Source: Flammeovirga yaeyamensis (lineage in GTDB: Bacteria; Bacteroidota; Bacteroidia; Cytophagales; Flammeovirgaceae). Taken from it: 64,000 bases of DNA. The translations under genes and the position numbers were made by a program. The notes under the pieces are model-generated. The model searched no databases. It was not told the DNA's origin and worked only from the letters and a program-made list of their open reading frames with translations. Below are positions 55,937-64,000 of this stretch, one piece after another. Every line of letters begins with the position of its first letter. The stretch's first letter is position 1. Where the stretch lies: NCBI RefSeq assembly GCF_018736045.1, contig NZ_CP076132.1, forward strand, positions 1,721,501 through 1,785,500, in the 5' to 3' direction.

Positions 55937-56021
55937 TTACCTCTTACCTCTTACCTCTTACTTAAAAACGAGCGTTTACTTTGCTACCTGCTACCTGCTA
56001 CCTGCTACCTGCTACCTGCTA
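55937..56021. repeat. Heptamer arrays at the 3' end of the McrC-like gene
   Basis: TTACCTC occurs three times plus TTACTTA (55937-55964). Then, after the phrase CGAGCGTTTACTT that is also found near 36.99 kb, TGCTACC occurs five times plus TGCTAAA (55982-56023). The minus-strand stop codon TAG of the McrC-like gene (56021-56019) lies inside the last unit. The preceding sequence to about 55860 resembles a truncated composite element. Confidence 0.9.
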
Positions 56022-57728
56022 AATCCCCACCTTCCATTCTTTAATCATCTTCTTAATACTTTGCTTAATCGGATCATTATTTTCTGCATTGTTCATCACA
56101 ATACCGATGATAGGTAAGAAATTCTCGTCATAGTTCATGGTCCATACCGGTTTTCCATAACAAGCATTAGGACAGATTAACCATAAGAAATCAGGTTTCT
56201 GATGATCTCTCTTTTCTCCAATCACTCTCACGCAAGTGTAATATTTAAACGAAGACTCTTTAAGGTCTTGTTCCAAAACGGTTTTAGCCATTTTGTACTT
56301 AGCGTCTAGAATAGCGTACCTTAAAGACAGTTTAGGATCCATATATTCCACGACAAAGTCGGGAGTATAGTAGAAACTATCTCTATGAGGCTTTCCATGT
56401 AACACTAAATGAGTATCCTTAGGTTCTCGCCCAATTTGAGGCTGATAAAGGAAATTAAGCATCCATTTACCTTGGTTTGGCTGGATACTGATACGTTTAG
56501 GAATAAACTCCCCTTCTTGTAAATCTTCCTCTTCTATACGAACATTATAATCCCTGAAACAATCTTCTAGCGCATCTTTTAATCTATAATAAGTAAATAG
56601 CTCATAGATTTGATCTAAGAAAGATGTCTTTAAAGAACCACTCTCTCCATTAGTATCAATCTTTAAGTTGTAGACTTGTTGTAACGATAAGAAAATCTTA
56701 GAATATACATTTACAGAACTAAATCGCTTGGTAAGTTTTGGGGGATGAAAGTTAGGTTGAGTATTCGGGAGTAACTGCCTATACTTTCTCTCTACCCTAA
56801 ACAAGCGTGTTTTCAGTTCTGTTACATCCTCTACAGCTTGAGCATTAATAATTACCTGAGCTGATTCAAAGGTGGCATAACCATTTCCATCATTCTGAGT
56901 AATCTGTTTTTGATGATTGATATATTCCAAATGTGATAGGAGGTCATCAATAAGCTTTCTTGCCCAATAAAAGCCTCCAAGAATACACTCATTTTCATAA
57001 GTAGCATATTCCATTTTAACCACAGGAGCATCAATGTGATCAATTACAGTGTACATGCCATTGATCTCAATAGCATCAGGATGATCTTTTAATGCATCAT
57101 CAAAGTACAACTCATCTAAATGTTCTATCAACCAATCTATACTGGCATTATCGATATTTGCGGATGCAAAATCTTGAATTTCCCTTGCTTGAATAGTAGA
57201 TGACCTCGGGCTATGCGATAGCTCCGGAAGTAGGTTTTCCATATTCTGAAGAAAATTCTCTAAAGGCTGTAAGCGAGTGGTGGATAGTAAATTAGATTTA
57301 TTTTTTTGATCGATGGATTCCTCTTCATCTTTGGTAAAAAGCTTTAAGATGATCGACTTATTCTTTTTGTATAAATAAGTAATCATACCCTCAGCATCCT
57401 CACTACTAAGTTTAGACGCGTCTACTCTTACTTGAAAGGATTCTTTACCGCATGAGACTTTTACAAGTCCAAGTTGATTGGAGAAATGTTGACTTAGGCC
57501 AACGGTTATAATCCCTTTTTGAATATCATTTGATATCAAAGAAGGATCTACCTCTGTACCATCGATACTGATACTTGTATCTAAAGGGAGTTCGTAATAA
57601 TGGAATTCCAACTCATAGAAGTGGTGTTCTAATGTGACAATTAAGCCATCCATTAGCAACACCTCTTCTCTGGTTGTATTATAAGGTGGAGTATTATCTT
57701 TTCTTATGTGAAAAATTTTAAACTCCAT
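56019..57728 (-). CDS. McrC-like nuclease subunit (DUF2357 and PD-(D/E)xK domain)
   Basis: 569 residues. The N-terminal half is beta-rich and of DUF2357 type, as in McrC relatives. The C-terminal part has a PD-(D/E)xK nuclease core: Asp457 in TPDFVVEYMD and D475-A-K477 in AILDAKYK, then a Cys-containing strand (YYTCVRVIGE). In McrBC systems this subunit cuts nucleic acid when the GTPase partner assembles. The gene starts 3 bases after the stop of the McrB-like gene, so the two are translationally coupled. The last codons lie against a heptamer repeat that supplies the stop. Confidence 0.8.
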   Translation of the reverse strand: MEFKIFHIRKDNTPPYNTTREEVLLMDGLIVTLEHHFYELEFHYYELPLDTSISIDGTEVDPSLISNDIQKGIITVGLSQHFSNQLGLVKVSCGKESFQVRVDASKLSSEDAEGMITYLYKKNKSIILKLFTKDEEESIDQKNKSNLLSTTRLQPLENFLQNMENLLPELSHSPRSSTIQAREIQDFASANIDNASIDWLIEHLDELYFDDALKDHPDAIEINGMYTVIDHIDAPVVKMEYATYENECILGGFYWARKLIDDLLSHLEYINHQKQITQNDGNGYATFESAQVIINAQAVEDVTELKTRLFRVERKYRQLLPNTQPNFHPPKLTKRFSSVNVYSKIFLSLQQVYNLKIDTNGESGSLKTSFLDQIYELFTYYRLKDALEDCFRDYNVRIEEEDLQEGEFIPKRISIQPNQGKWMLNFLYQPQIGREPKDTHLVLHGKPHRDSFYYTPDFVVEYMDPKLSLRYAILDAKYKMAKTVLEQDLKESSFKYYTCVRVIGEKRDHQKPDFLWLICPNACYGKPVWTMNYDENFLPIIGIVMNNAENNDPIKQSIKKMIKEWKVGI

Positions 57729-57731
57729 GTA

Positions 57732-60296
57732 TTATCCATCTATTGAGAAGTAATTATAGAAGTGATGGTTGAATCCTTCTTTACCTCCTTTATCCAACAT
57801 TTTTTGTAATGTCCACTCAGCATGAGAATCCTTTAGTCCAAAGCCTTTTACAATACCTAGTAACGTTTTGATACCTTCCCTAACTTCAGGTCCCTGAAGA
57901 TTAATTCTAGTAAAAATACGTTGGGCTAGACAGTAGTCTAAAGGTCTAAACTGTTCGTTCATAGCCGAATGAGCAAGGTTACAATACTCAATAATTGCCT
58001 TTCTTGTACGAAGACTCACCTGTACACCTAAATTCTGAAGTTCGTTATTTATTTCTCCGAATCGTTCTTCTAATTCAGAATCAATAAATTCTAAAGCATC
58101 AGGAGCCAATTCTTGTTTGAAATCTTTTAGGTCGAAAAGTTTTCTAACTGTTTCATAACTGATTTCATAAGGCTCAGGCATAATGATCTCAGAACTGATT
58201 AAAGGAGTGTCGTTCTTTGGTAAATCCAAACGGATAATGTGAGAACGGTCCAATAATCGAGCAGAGATTTGCTCTGTAGTGGAATCTAAGTTTAAAGTAC
58301 CTAAGAATCTAAGGTTGTTGGCATATTCTATGGTTTCATTATTCCCCAAAGAAATCTTCAAACCATTATTCACTTGTGCTTTTGCATCAGTTAATGAGTA
58401 GAATGAAGCCCAATAATGTTCAATAGGACTTAGATTGGCTTCGTCTAATAGACAATAAGCCATTGGCGATTTTTGGTAAGCCGAATTATCAAATTCTCCA
58501 TCCAATTGTTTTAAGAGGTCGTACATATCTGTATTCGCTCTTTGGAATCTTTTTGATAATGGATTGGCAAAACCAATTAAATCTTTTTGAGATGACCAAC
58601 CTCGAGCCACAGAGATTTCCGAGAATCTTGGCTTTTTGGTGATCGATTGCATCAAATACCTTGCAAGTGACGTCTTACCAGAACCTGGAGGGCCCCAAAT
58701 AAGTGTCAAGGAATTTTGATGCATAGCTATCAAAATGTTGGCGATAAAGTGATCAGGATAGTTACGTCCTAATCGACCTAATCGTTTATGAATTTTTTGA
58801 GTAAGATCTTTTAAAGAATTGATACTTGTTTCATTCTCAATAGTATGATCTTTAATCTCAATTTCTTGTTCTGTATTCTGAAGCGGATTTTTTGATGAAT
58901 TACTGAAAGCATCAAATTGCATTTTTGTTTTCAGTAAATTCTTTAATGCTTTATCAGCATCTTCTTGAGCCTGAGTAAACTCTTCTTTCAGTGCACTAAT
59001 AGCCACTGTAAGATTGTGCTTTTCACCTTTCGCATTATCAATTTCTTCATTCAAACGAGCAAGGTTATCGAAAGTGTGTGCTAACTCAATAGCTTCCGCT
59101 TTATCAGAGAGCTCCTCTCTTACTTTTTCTAATTTTTTGAGACCTTCTTCAATTTCTCGAGTAATTGCAGACTCTCTTTCTTTTTGAAGACTATCTCTAA
59201 TTTTTTGCTCATTATCTCTTAAATTCTGAATACCATCTTCAAGATCTTGTATTTCTTCTTGAAGACGAGCAGAATCTTTTCTGAACTTATCTTTTTCTCT
59301 TTTTAGCTGTGCTATTTGATTATCAAGGTCTAATTTTTCGGTTTGCAAACCATCTAAACTTGCCTTAAAGAAGTCGTTCTCAGCTAATGAGGTGATAAAT
59401 TGTTGAAGATACTGAAGGTTTTCTTGAGGTTTAGAAAATAGCTTCTCTAAACGAGAATACCTTTCTTTAAATGAGTGAATAGAATTGTCTTTAGATATTG
59501 CTTGCCATACTTTGTCGGCTACTTCTAAAGATTGCTTCTTGTTTAATTGTTCTTCAGCCCAAGTGAATAGATCTTTTCTGCTGATAAAGTCTACAGTATC
59601 AACAATATGATATTCAATGTCATGAGTAGAACGTATTAATTTTCTTTTCAATCCTTCATCAGGCATATTAAATTCTAAATATGCATCTGATGGAATTTCG
59701 TAAGCTTCAACACTTTTTCTAACTCCTGTAGCAGAAAGTCGAACTGACTTTGCCTCCGAACTAGTTTTAACGCCAACGAAAGGACCGTAAATTAAGCCTT
59801 GCTTGGTTTGAGCAAAGAATTTTCTCTCCTGTGCAACATATACCTCATTGATAATGTCATAGTACTGCTTATCAGGGTGGAAGAGATGAAGTTCAAAGTC
59901 AATCTCACCAGGGAAAATTTCTAATAGTTGATCTTCAGATAAAGAACTTAAGCGGTCGGCATGTGTAATATGTTTCGTTAAGGAATTTTCTTTATTGTAG
60001 GAGTCATCGTCCGTAAGTTGTTTATTTGGACGTACGCCTTTAACTTTTATTAATTCCTCTAACTTAAAATCAGTCGTTAATGTGTACGGTGCACTAGCTA
60101 AAAATATAGTTTCACCTAACTTATTAATATCTAACTTAAACCATTCTTCGCCATCAAAATAAAATAGTGGTATTATAAATTTTTTATGTTGCTTAAAATT
60201 CTCAGGGTGCTGAGCACCAACTATATAACTATCTTCTCCTAATGCTTTATAACTTTCATAATCATCAAAAATTTCATTTAATTCTTTAATTTTCAT
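57732..60296 (-). CDS. McrB-like AAA+ NTPase with central coiled coil
   Basis: 854 residues in three parts. Residues 1-310 are a mixed alpha/beta region with no recognised DNA-binding (DUF3578 or EVE) domain. Residues about 315-460 are a long coiled coil (DNQIAQLKREKDKFRKDSAR and onward). Residues about 495-800 are an AAA+ domain of McrB type: Walker A LIWGPPGSGKTS (K541), a block RGWSSQKDLIGFANPLSKRF, Walker B YCLLDEANLSPIEHYWASFY (D618, E619), and the sensor/arginine region GTLNLDSTTEQISARLLDRS. The McrB order and the adjacent McrC-like gene support a type IV restriction-like antiviral role. The coiled-coil form resembles the CoCoNuT branch of McrBC relatives. Confidence 0.8.
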   Translation of the reverse strand: MKIKELNEIFDDYESYKALGEDSYIVGAQHPENFKQHKKFIIPLFYFDGEEWFKLDINKLGETIFLASAPYTLTTDFKLEELIKVKGVRPNKQLTDDDSYNKENSLTKHITHADRLSSLSEDQLLEIFPGEIDFELHLFHPDKQYYDIINEVYVAQERKFFAQTKQGLIYGPFVGVKTSSEAKSVRLSATGVRKSVEAYEIPSDAYLEFNMPDEGLKRKLIRSTHDIEYHIVDTVDFISRKDLFTWAEEQLNKKQSLEVADKVWQAISKDNSIHSFKERYSRLEKLFSKPQENLQYLQQFITSLAENDFFKASLDGLQTEKLDLDNQIAQLKREKDKFRKDSARLQEEIQDLEDGIQNLRDNEQKIRDSLQKERESAITREIEEGLKKLEKVREELSDKAEAIELAHTFDNLARLNEEIDNAKGEKHNLTVAISALKEEFTQAQEDADKALKNLLKTKMQFDAFSNSSKNPLQNTEQEIEIKDHTIENETSINSLKDLTQKIHKRLGRLGRNYPDHFIANILIAMHQNSLTLIWGPPGSGKTSLARYLMQSITKKPRFSEISVARGWSSQKDLIGFANPLSKRFQRANTDMYDLLKQLDGEFDNSAYQKSPMAYCLLDEANLSPIEHYWASFYSLTDAKAQVNNGLKISLGNNETIEYANNLRFLGTLNLDSTTEQISARLLDRSHIIRLDLPKNDTPLISSEIIMPEPYEISYETVRKLFDLKDFKQELAPDALEFIDSELEERFGEINNELQNLGVQVSLRTRKAIIEYCNLAHSAMNEQFRPLDYCLAQRIFTRINLQGPEVREGIKTLLGIVKGFGLKDSHAEWTLQKMLDKGGKEGFNHHFYNYFSIDG

Positions 60297-60374
60297 TTTA
60301 TAATGTGTCCAATTTTTATAATTGTCTAGGAAAAATAGTCAATAGTACGCATTAATAAAAGTGATTTTTTTTAG

Positions 60375-60402
60375 TTTGTTTAATATGTGTTCAATAAGTT
60401 TG
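60375..60402 (+). promoter_or_regulatory. Candidate promoter of the YfcC-type permease operon
   Basis: TTTG at 60375-60378 is followed, after 16 bases, by TAAGTTTG at 60395-60402, a full -7 match with slightly short spacing. It lies in the gap divergent from the McrBC-like pair. Confidence 0.45.
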
Positions 60403-60431
60403 TGCTTAAATAATACCGCTTAGTTAAAGAA

Positions 60432-61805
60432 ATGAAGAAACTTCCAGATACTTTAGTAATTGTTACAACGATTCTATTAATATTTATTGGCTTAACTTGG
60501 TTAATACCTGCAGGTGAATACAGTAGGGAATTAATTAATGATAGAAATGTGTTAATACCTGATTCTTATCAATCTGTTGATTCAACCCCTCAGGGGATAG
60601 GAGCCTTCTTTTCTGCACCAATGCGTGGATTTATTTCTGCAAGCGATGTAATTGCTTTTATTTTTATAGTTGGTGGCGCTTTTGGGATGCTCAACAAAAC
60701 GGGAGCGATAGAAGCAGGATTGCAAAAATTGGTGGAGTTTTCAAATAAACATACCGTTTATAAAAAAATAATCATCCCTCTATTAATCATCGTTTTTTCT
60801 ATTGCTGGAGCTACATTTGGTATGTCTGAGGAAGTATTGGTATTTATTTTAATTACTATCCCAATGGCAAAGGCCATGAAACTTGATCCAATTGTAGGGG
60901 TGGCCATACCTTTTGTAGGAGCAGGAGCTGGTTTTGCAGGAGCGGTTTATAATCCGTTTACCATAGGAATAGCCCAAGGGATAGCTGATGTTCCACTCTT
61001 TAGTGGGATGGAATATAGAATCTTCGTTTGGATTATTTTTACCACGATAACAATAGTGTACATCATGTCTTATGTCATGAAGATTACAGCAAATCCCTCA
61101 GCATCTTTACTTTCTAATAACACAGCTGATATTGAATTAGAGGAAACAGAAAAAATACCTTTCAACATACAACGAAAATTGGTACTTATTTTATTTGCAG
61201 TTGGGATTATTGGTTTAGGAATAGGTGTTACCGAGTATGATTGGTATATGATCGAAATTGGTGCTTTATTCTTTGCAATAGGACTAATCAGTTGCTTAAT
61301 ATGTGGAATACATGTTGACAAAATAAGTAAGGGTTTCGCAAATGGGGCAAAAGAAATGATGACAGCAGCTTTAGTGGTCGCTTTTTGTAAAGGTATTCTG
61401 ATTGTGGCATCTGATGGAAAAATTATAGATTCTGTATTATTTGGAATTTCATCTGTTGTAAAAGACCTACCAAAGGTATTGTCATTGGAAGCAATGTTTG
61501 TTTTTCAAAGTGCATTAAATACTTTTTTACCTTCAGGAACTGGTCAGGCAGCACTCACAATGCCTATTATGGCTCCTTTAAGCGATTTATTAGGAATATC
61601 TAGACAAACGGCTGTTTTAGCGTTCCAATTTGGAGATGGTTTAACCAACTTAATTATTCCAACAAGTGGTGTTACCATGGGAGTATTATCAATAGCAAAA
61701 ATACCATACGGTACTTGGGTGAAATGGATGGGGCCTCTATTATTGATTTTAATGTTGGTGGCAGGCGTTCTTTTGCTTGGTCCTTTATATTTTGACGTTT
61801 GGTAA
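60432..61805 (+). CDS. YfcC/ArcD-like family permease
   Basis: 457 residues with about twelve membrane helices. It has the pattern of YfcC-type (C4-dicarboxylate/basic amino acid) carriers: LTWLIPAGEYSRE near the start, FIFIVGGAFGMLNKTGAIEAGL, FGMSEEVLVFILITIPMAKAMKLDPIVGVAIP and the late LPSGTGQAALTMPIMAPLSDLLGISRQTAVLAFQFGDGLTN. The substrate is not established for most of this family. The stop codon overlaps the start of the next gene (TAATG). Confidence 0.85.
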   Translation: MKKLPDTLVIVTTILLIFIGLTWLIPAGEYSRELINDRNVLIPDSYQSVDSTPQGIGAFFSAPMRGFISASDVIAFIFIVGGAFGMLNKTGAIEAGLQKLVEFSNKHTVYKKIIIPLLIIVFSIAGATFGMSEEVLVFILITIPMAKAMKLDPIVGVAIPFVGAGAGFAGAVYNPFTIGIAQGIADVPLFSGMEYRIFVWIIFTTITIVYIMSYVMKITANPSASLLSNNTADIELEETEKIPFNIQRKLVLILFAVGIIGLGIGVTEYDWYMIEIGALFFAIGLISCLICGIHVDKISKGFANGAKEMMTAALVVAFCKGILIVASDGKIIDSVLFGISSVVKDLPKVLSLEAMFVFQSALNTFLPSGTGQAALTMPIMAPLSDLLGISRQTAVLAFQFGDGLTNLIIPTSGVTMGVLSIAKIPYGTWVKWMGPLLLILMLVAGVLLLGPLYFDVW

Positions 61806-62701
61806 TGAAAAAGTATCTCTCTCTACTTTTGAAAGTAATTGGAGGTATTTTATTTGCTTTTGCTCTCCATAAATTTTTTGTTCTTTCACCTTGGGAAAAG
61901 GTGCAATTTGAACATCCTATATATATCCTTTTTGCATTTTTATTGATGCCTATTAATTGGAGTTTGGAAGCATTAAAATGGAAAAAATTGATATCCCCTA
62001 AATGGCAAATATCATTTAAAGAGGCCCTTTTAGGAGTGTTTTCTGGTGTCGGGGGGAGTTTGATAGCTGGTCGTGCTGTGGGGAGTATTATGGGCAGATA
62101 TTGGTCCCTTCCTAAAGAAGAAGATAGATCAAAAATAATAGCACCTGTATTACTAGGTCAATGGATTCAAGGAATCTTTACTTATTTATTTGGAGGCATT
62201 TCTATTCTAATGTTGGGGATACATCAAATAGATGTTGTACAACTGAAATATGAATATTTATTTTTGATTGCATTCATAATTTTACTCGTTGGTATCGTTT
62301 TATTTTTTGTGATAAAAACGCCTTCTATACAGAAGAAATTGATCAATCAATTAGAGCTCATCCGACAATATGATATCAATATATTAGCCTCGATTACATT
62401 ATGTAGCGGTTTAAGGTATTTTATTTTTACCCTTCAATTTTTCATTATTCTTTACACCTTTAGTGAAGGGGAAGCATGGTGGATATATTTTCAATGGGTG
62501 AGCATCATCTATTTGATAAAGACTCTGACGCCTGTAATGAACATGATGATGGATATTGGTGCCAGAGAGTTGTCGGCCTACTATATTTTTCTTCATTATG
62601 GTGCTGATACCAATATTGCTTTAATGTCTTCATTAATCGTTTGGGGAATCAATATTTTAATACCATCTTTAGTAGGGCTAACCGTGCGTTGGCGTCTCTA
62701 A
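61805..62701 (+). CDS. Lysylphosphatidylglycerol synthase transmembrane-like protein
   Basis: 298 residues with seven or eight membrane helices. The core FSGVGGSLIAGRAVGSIMGRYWSLPKEE and VLLGQWIQGIFTYLFGG resembles the flippase-like half (UPF0104/LPG_synthase_TM) without the catalytic C-terminal domain. The start ATG overlaps the stop of the permease gene, so the two are coupled. Probably involved in lipid or envelope handling, by family resemblance only. Confidence 0.7.
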   Translation: MKKYLSLLLKVIGGILFAFALHKFFVLSPWEKVQFEHPIYILFAFLLMPINWSLEALKWKKLISPKWQISFKEALLGVFSGVGGSLIAGRAVGSIMGRYWSLPKEEDRSKIIAPVLLGQWIQGIFTYLFGGISILMLGIHQIDVVQLKYEYLFLIAFIILLVGIVLFFVIKTPSIQKKLINQLELIRQYDINILASITLCSGLRYFIFTLQFFIILYTFSEGEAWWIYFQWVSIIYLIKTLTPVMNMMMDIGARELSAYYIFLHYGADTNIALMSSLIVWGINILIPSLVGLTVRWRL

Positions 62702-62705
62702 ATTG

Positions 62706-63572
62706 ATGTATATGCAAACCTTTTGGACTAATTTTCATTCTCACTCTCATTTTTGTGATGGTAAACCCTCATTGGAGGAAATGGTACAAGCAGCTATTGA
62801 CCAAAATGTAAAATCGTATGGATTTTCATCTCATTCTCCAGTACCTTTTTCCACAACTTGGAACATGCCAATGGACCGGTTGAATGAATACATGAATGAA
62901 GCCAAACGATTGAAAGAGAAATACCAAGATCAAATACAATTATATACAGGCTTAGAAGTTGATTTTGTTAGCGGAAAATGTGGCGTCCATAACTTTCCAC
63001 AACTTGACTTTTCAGTAGGATCAATCCATTTCGTGGATACATTTGAAGATGGCACCTATTGGGAAATTGATAACACTAAAACCATTTTCGATCGGGGATT
63101 ACAAGAAATCTTCGGTGGAAACATTCAAAGAGCGTTTAAAAGGTATTACGATTTATCCATAGAAATGCTGGAAGAAGATACTCCTGATGTATTGGGTCAT
63201 ATGGACAAATTCAAAATGCATAACAGCACAGGAAACTGGTTTTCTGAAGAAGAGGAATGGTATAAAAAAATGGTGATGGAATACATAGAAGTAATAAAAG
63301 AAAGTGGTGTAATCGTTGAAGTAAATACTAGAGGATTATACAAAGGGTTCTCTAAAGACCTCTATCCAAGCCCATGGATCATCAAAGAGCTGATCGATAG
63401 AAAAATTCCCATTTCCTTAAATTCTGATAGTCATACTACTTTCGAAATCACCAAAGGATTTGATGAAGCCGCTGAATTACTTTCATCACTCGGCCTAAGA
63501 GAAGTATATGGGTTGTGGGATGGTGAGTGGCAACCGTTTGGGTTTGAGAAACAAGGAGTGATTTTAAGGTAA
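62706..63572 (+). CDS. PHP-domain histidinol-phosphatase-like phosphoesterase
   Basis: 288 residues (or two fewer if the next ATG is used). PHP metal motifs are clear: NFHSHSHFCDG near the N-terminus, EVDFV, VLGHMDKFK and LNSDSHTT. The length and layout match HisK-type histidinol phosphatases, which hydrolyse L-histidinol phosphate; related PHP enzymes act on other phosphate esters. It starts 4 bases after the previous gene. The last codon and the TAA stop are formed by the first AGGTAAG repeat unit. Confidence 0.88.
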   Translation: MYMQTFWTNFHSHSHFCDGKPSLEEMVQAAIDQNVKSYGFSSHSPVPFSTTWNMPMDRLNEYMNEAKRLKEKYQDQIQLYTGLEVDFVSGKCGVHNFPQLDFSVGSIHFVDTFEDGTYWEIDNTKTIFDRGLQEIFGGNIQRAFKRYYDLSIEMLEEDTPDVLGHMDKFKMHNSTGNWFSEEEEWYKKMVMEYIEVIKESGVIVEVNTRGLYKGFSKDLYPSPWIIKELIDRKIPISLNSDSHTTFEITKGFDEAAELLSSLGLREVYGLWDGEWQPFGFEKQGVILR

Positions 63573-64000
63573 GAGGTAAGAAGTAAAAGGTAAGGGGAGA
63601 TTTTTGATTAATTATTTTTGAGTTAGGAGTTGCGGAATTATCGCAGTAGCAAAACTGGCGCAAATGTTAAGCGATAGCGACATTTGTGCCTATGAACGTA
63701 AGAGGTCTCCTGACCTCGTTTTTTAACTAAGAAACTGAAAAACTAAGGGGGAATAACCTTCTAAATTTGAGAGGTGATGAAATTCCTCGAATTATACATT
63801 TAGAAGTATCGTTTTCTTAAAAGCTTATTTTTCGCTGAAATCATCATTTTCCACACTTCCACAAAGAGGCGGTGGATCCCCTCGTTACACGTGCTATTAG
63901 CAAAATATTATTAGTACAAAGTTAAGCTAAAACGTTTTATTTATTTTTTCCACGATCTATTAGTTGGGTAAAGAGGAGCGAACCAAACCTGCTACCTGCT
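63566..64000. repeat. Composite intergenic repeat element (copy B, inverted relative to copy A, runs off the window)
   Basis: Starts in the PHP gene's stop codon with AGGTAAG units (63567-63594), then a single GAGTTAG region near 63620. A 67-base block at 63649-63715 is the reverse complement of 36895-36961 with few changes. Further matching segments follow (CGAGGGG-type phrase near 63870-63885, GAGGAGCGAACC at 63972) and TGCTACC-type units at the window edge. No gene is seen in it. Confidence 0.85.

Overview
The window looks like the chromosome of a marine, polysaccharide-degrading member of the Bacteroidota, most like Cytophagales such as Flammeovirga. That placement is inferred from gene content; no rRNA is present to confirm it. 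The evidence is a SusC/SusD locus, type IX secretion C-terminal domains, low GC, promoters of the Bacteroidetes TTTG/TAnnTTTG type with little Shine-Dalgarno signal, and a rimP-nusA-infB core cluster. There are no rRNA genes, no CRISPR array, no insertion sequence and no complete tRNA.

Layout. 1-9.1 kb is a polysaccharide utilization locus: the 3' part of a SusC transporter, SusD, a PKD surface glycan-binding lipoprotein, a GH3 beta-glucosidase and a secreted GH16 glucanase. This set fits a beta-1,3-glucan (laminarin-like) substrate. 9.5-14.6 kb holds a separate TonB-receptor-like barrel, a two-gene ABC exporter and a secreted nucleoside hydrolase. 14.7-20.4 kb, minus strand, is rimP-nusA-infB. 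20.6-24.6 kb holds a membrane-anchored cytochrome c, an FAD oxidase, a lone TerD protein and a saccharopine/alanine dehydrogenase-like enzyme.

24.8-34.9 kb is a nitrogen-acquisition region. It has an AmtB transporter, a small orphan gene, an outer-membrane barrel, a complete nitrate-type ABC importer (binding lipoprotein, permease, two ATPases), and a membrane protein that joins a PilJ/nitrate-sensor-like periplasmic domain to a SpoIIE-type phosphatase. 35-47.8 kb is mixed: a sulfatase, an aldo/keto reductase, a 23-residue membrane microprotein with its own promoter and terminator, a DUF1707/LiaF-like protein, an ElaA acetyltransferase, an exported TPR-CHAT protease-like protein, DUF1835, ThyA and an LD-carboxypeptidase. 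47.9-55.8 kb has a large type IX-secreted protein with three internal repeats, a DsbA-like/SDR/GNAT operon, a peroxiredoxin, a hypothetical exported protein, a tRNA-like minus-strand locus and an Lrp/AsnC regulator. 56-60.3 kb is a two-gene coiled-coil McrBC-type defence module. The right end has a YfcC-family permease, an LPG-synthase-like membrane protein and a PHP phosphatase.

Four intergenic regions (34.9, 36.7-37.0, 55.9-56.0 and 63.6-64.0 kb) carry arrays of 7-base repeats. Each array lies at the 3' end of a gene, and in two cases it supplies the stop codon itself. Two of these regions are copies of one composite element in opposite orientation. Together with the McrBC-type pair, the nitrate-sensor-like phosphatase, the microprotein and the tRNA-like locus, these are the least ordinary parts of the window.
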